Source of the DNA: an uncultured Clostridia bacterium
GTDB lineage: Bacteria > Bacillota > Clostridia > Lachnospirales > CAG-274
Length of the DNA stretch: 33,025 nucleotides
Assembly: GCA_944381435.1 (NCBI GenBank)
Contig: CALWLD010000025.1
Coordinates: forward strand, 1 to 33,025
Direction of reading: 5' to 3'
Under the pieces are notes generated by a model, which saw only the letters and a list, made by a program, of their open reading frames with translations, was not told where the DNA came from and did no database searches. This document shows, piece after piece, positions 32,951 through 33,025 of this stretch. The position numbers and the translations under genes are program-made. The number at the start of each line of letters is the position of its first letter. Position 1 is the first letter of the stretch.

Positions 32951-33025
32951 TGAACTGCACCAATTTATACAGACATCACAAAAAAGACTACCTAAGGTAG
33001 AAAATTAAATTTTAAGCAACAAACT
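32951..33025 (+). mobile_element. End of an IS-like element, body extends right out of window
   Basis: It begins TGAACTGCACC, has AGACA at positions 21-25, then AAAAAAGACTACCTAAGGTAGAA and TTAAA. Counted from TGAAC, these blocks sit at nearly the same distances as in the minus-strand sequence ending at 77. CTACCT/AGGTAG forms a small palindrome where the left copy has its larger hairpin. No transposase start is reached before the window ends. It lies 162 bases after thrS. Confidence 0.5.

Noticed and set aside
1-33025. The whole window as a composite transposon or genomic island
   Set aside because: The interval holds essential core genes (gltX, thrS, trpS, rsmB) with uniform composition; the IS ends mark boundaries of repeats, not a mobile cargo.
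1-33025. CRISPR array, tRNA or rRNA genes, prophage
   Set aside because: No regularly spaced repeats, no cloverleaf-like sequence and no phage structural genes were seen on either strand.

Overview
The window is very AT-rich bacterial chromosome from an endospore-forming member of the Clostridia (Firmicutes). The evidence is a spoVAA-AB-AC-AD operon, spoIIP next to a SpoIIM-like gene, an alpha/beta-type spore protein gene, a DUF1540 gene, a SpoVB-type flippase, a Thr T-box leader, strong AGGAGG ribosome sites and AGA/TTA/ATA-rich codon use. A Lachnospiraceae-like relative is my best guess, but the sequence alone does not fix it. Almost everything is core chromosome. No prophage, CRISPR array, tRNA or rRNA was seen.

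Layout. 1-77 and 32951-33025 are homologous ends of two IS-like elements whose bodies run outward, so the window is a block of chromosome bounded by repeats. 100-1202 holds two tandem paralogues with C-terminal PepSY-like domains. 1372-2658 is a secreted HEXXH protein. 2706-7968 (minus) is the translation/signalling cluster rsmB-rlmN-PP2C-PASTA kinase. 8212-9558 (minus) has a small acidic protein, a rhomboid protease and a conserved protein often loosely called endosialidase. 9683-12794 has a pseudouridine synthase, a 53-aa membrane protein, a Lys/Ser-rich membrane protein and a DUF445 protein. 12858-14991 has DUF1540, an M19 dipeptidase, a degenerate cytidylate-kinase-like protein and a small acid-soluble spore protein. 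15131-17805 is the spoVA operon. 17834-18814 is a secreted protein of unknown function.

19032-24944 is one long plus-strand run: gltX, a 3-methyladenine glycosylase, a NadD-YqeK fusion, rsfS, a flippase and an Asp/Glu racemase. 25139-26809 is spoIIP and spoIIM-like. 26923-29395 is a stalk/beta-propeller exported protein and trpS. 29661-30383 is a PilZ c-di-GMP receptor. 30386-32788 is a sigma-A promoter, a T-box leader and thrS.

Working themes: aminoacyl-tRNA synthetases and ribosome modification; reversible Ser/Thr phosphorylation tied to cell-wall sensing; and a strong sporulation component (engulfment peptidoglycan hydrolysis, DPA transport, spore DNA protection).

The least explained observations are non-coding: a three-copy dispersed intergenic repeat with a compensated hairpin (about 7987-8121, 13051-13113, 30651-30724), a 52-bp perfect palindrome (9090-9141), and a decayed coding remnant at 29444-29660. 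I did not find a convincing new defence or metabolic system.
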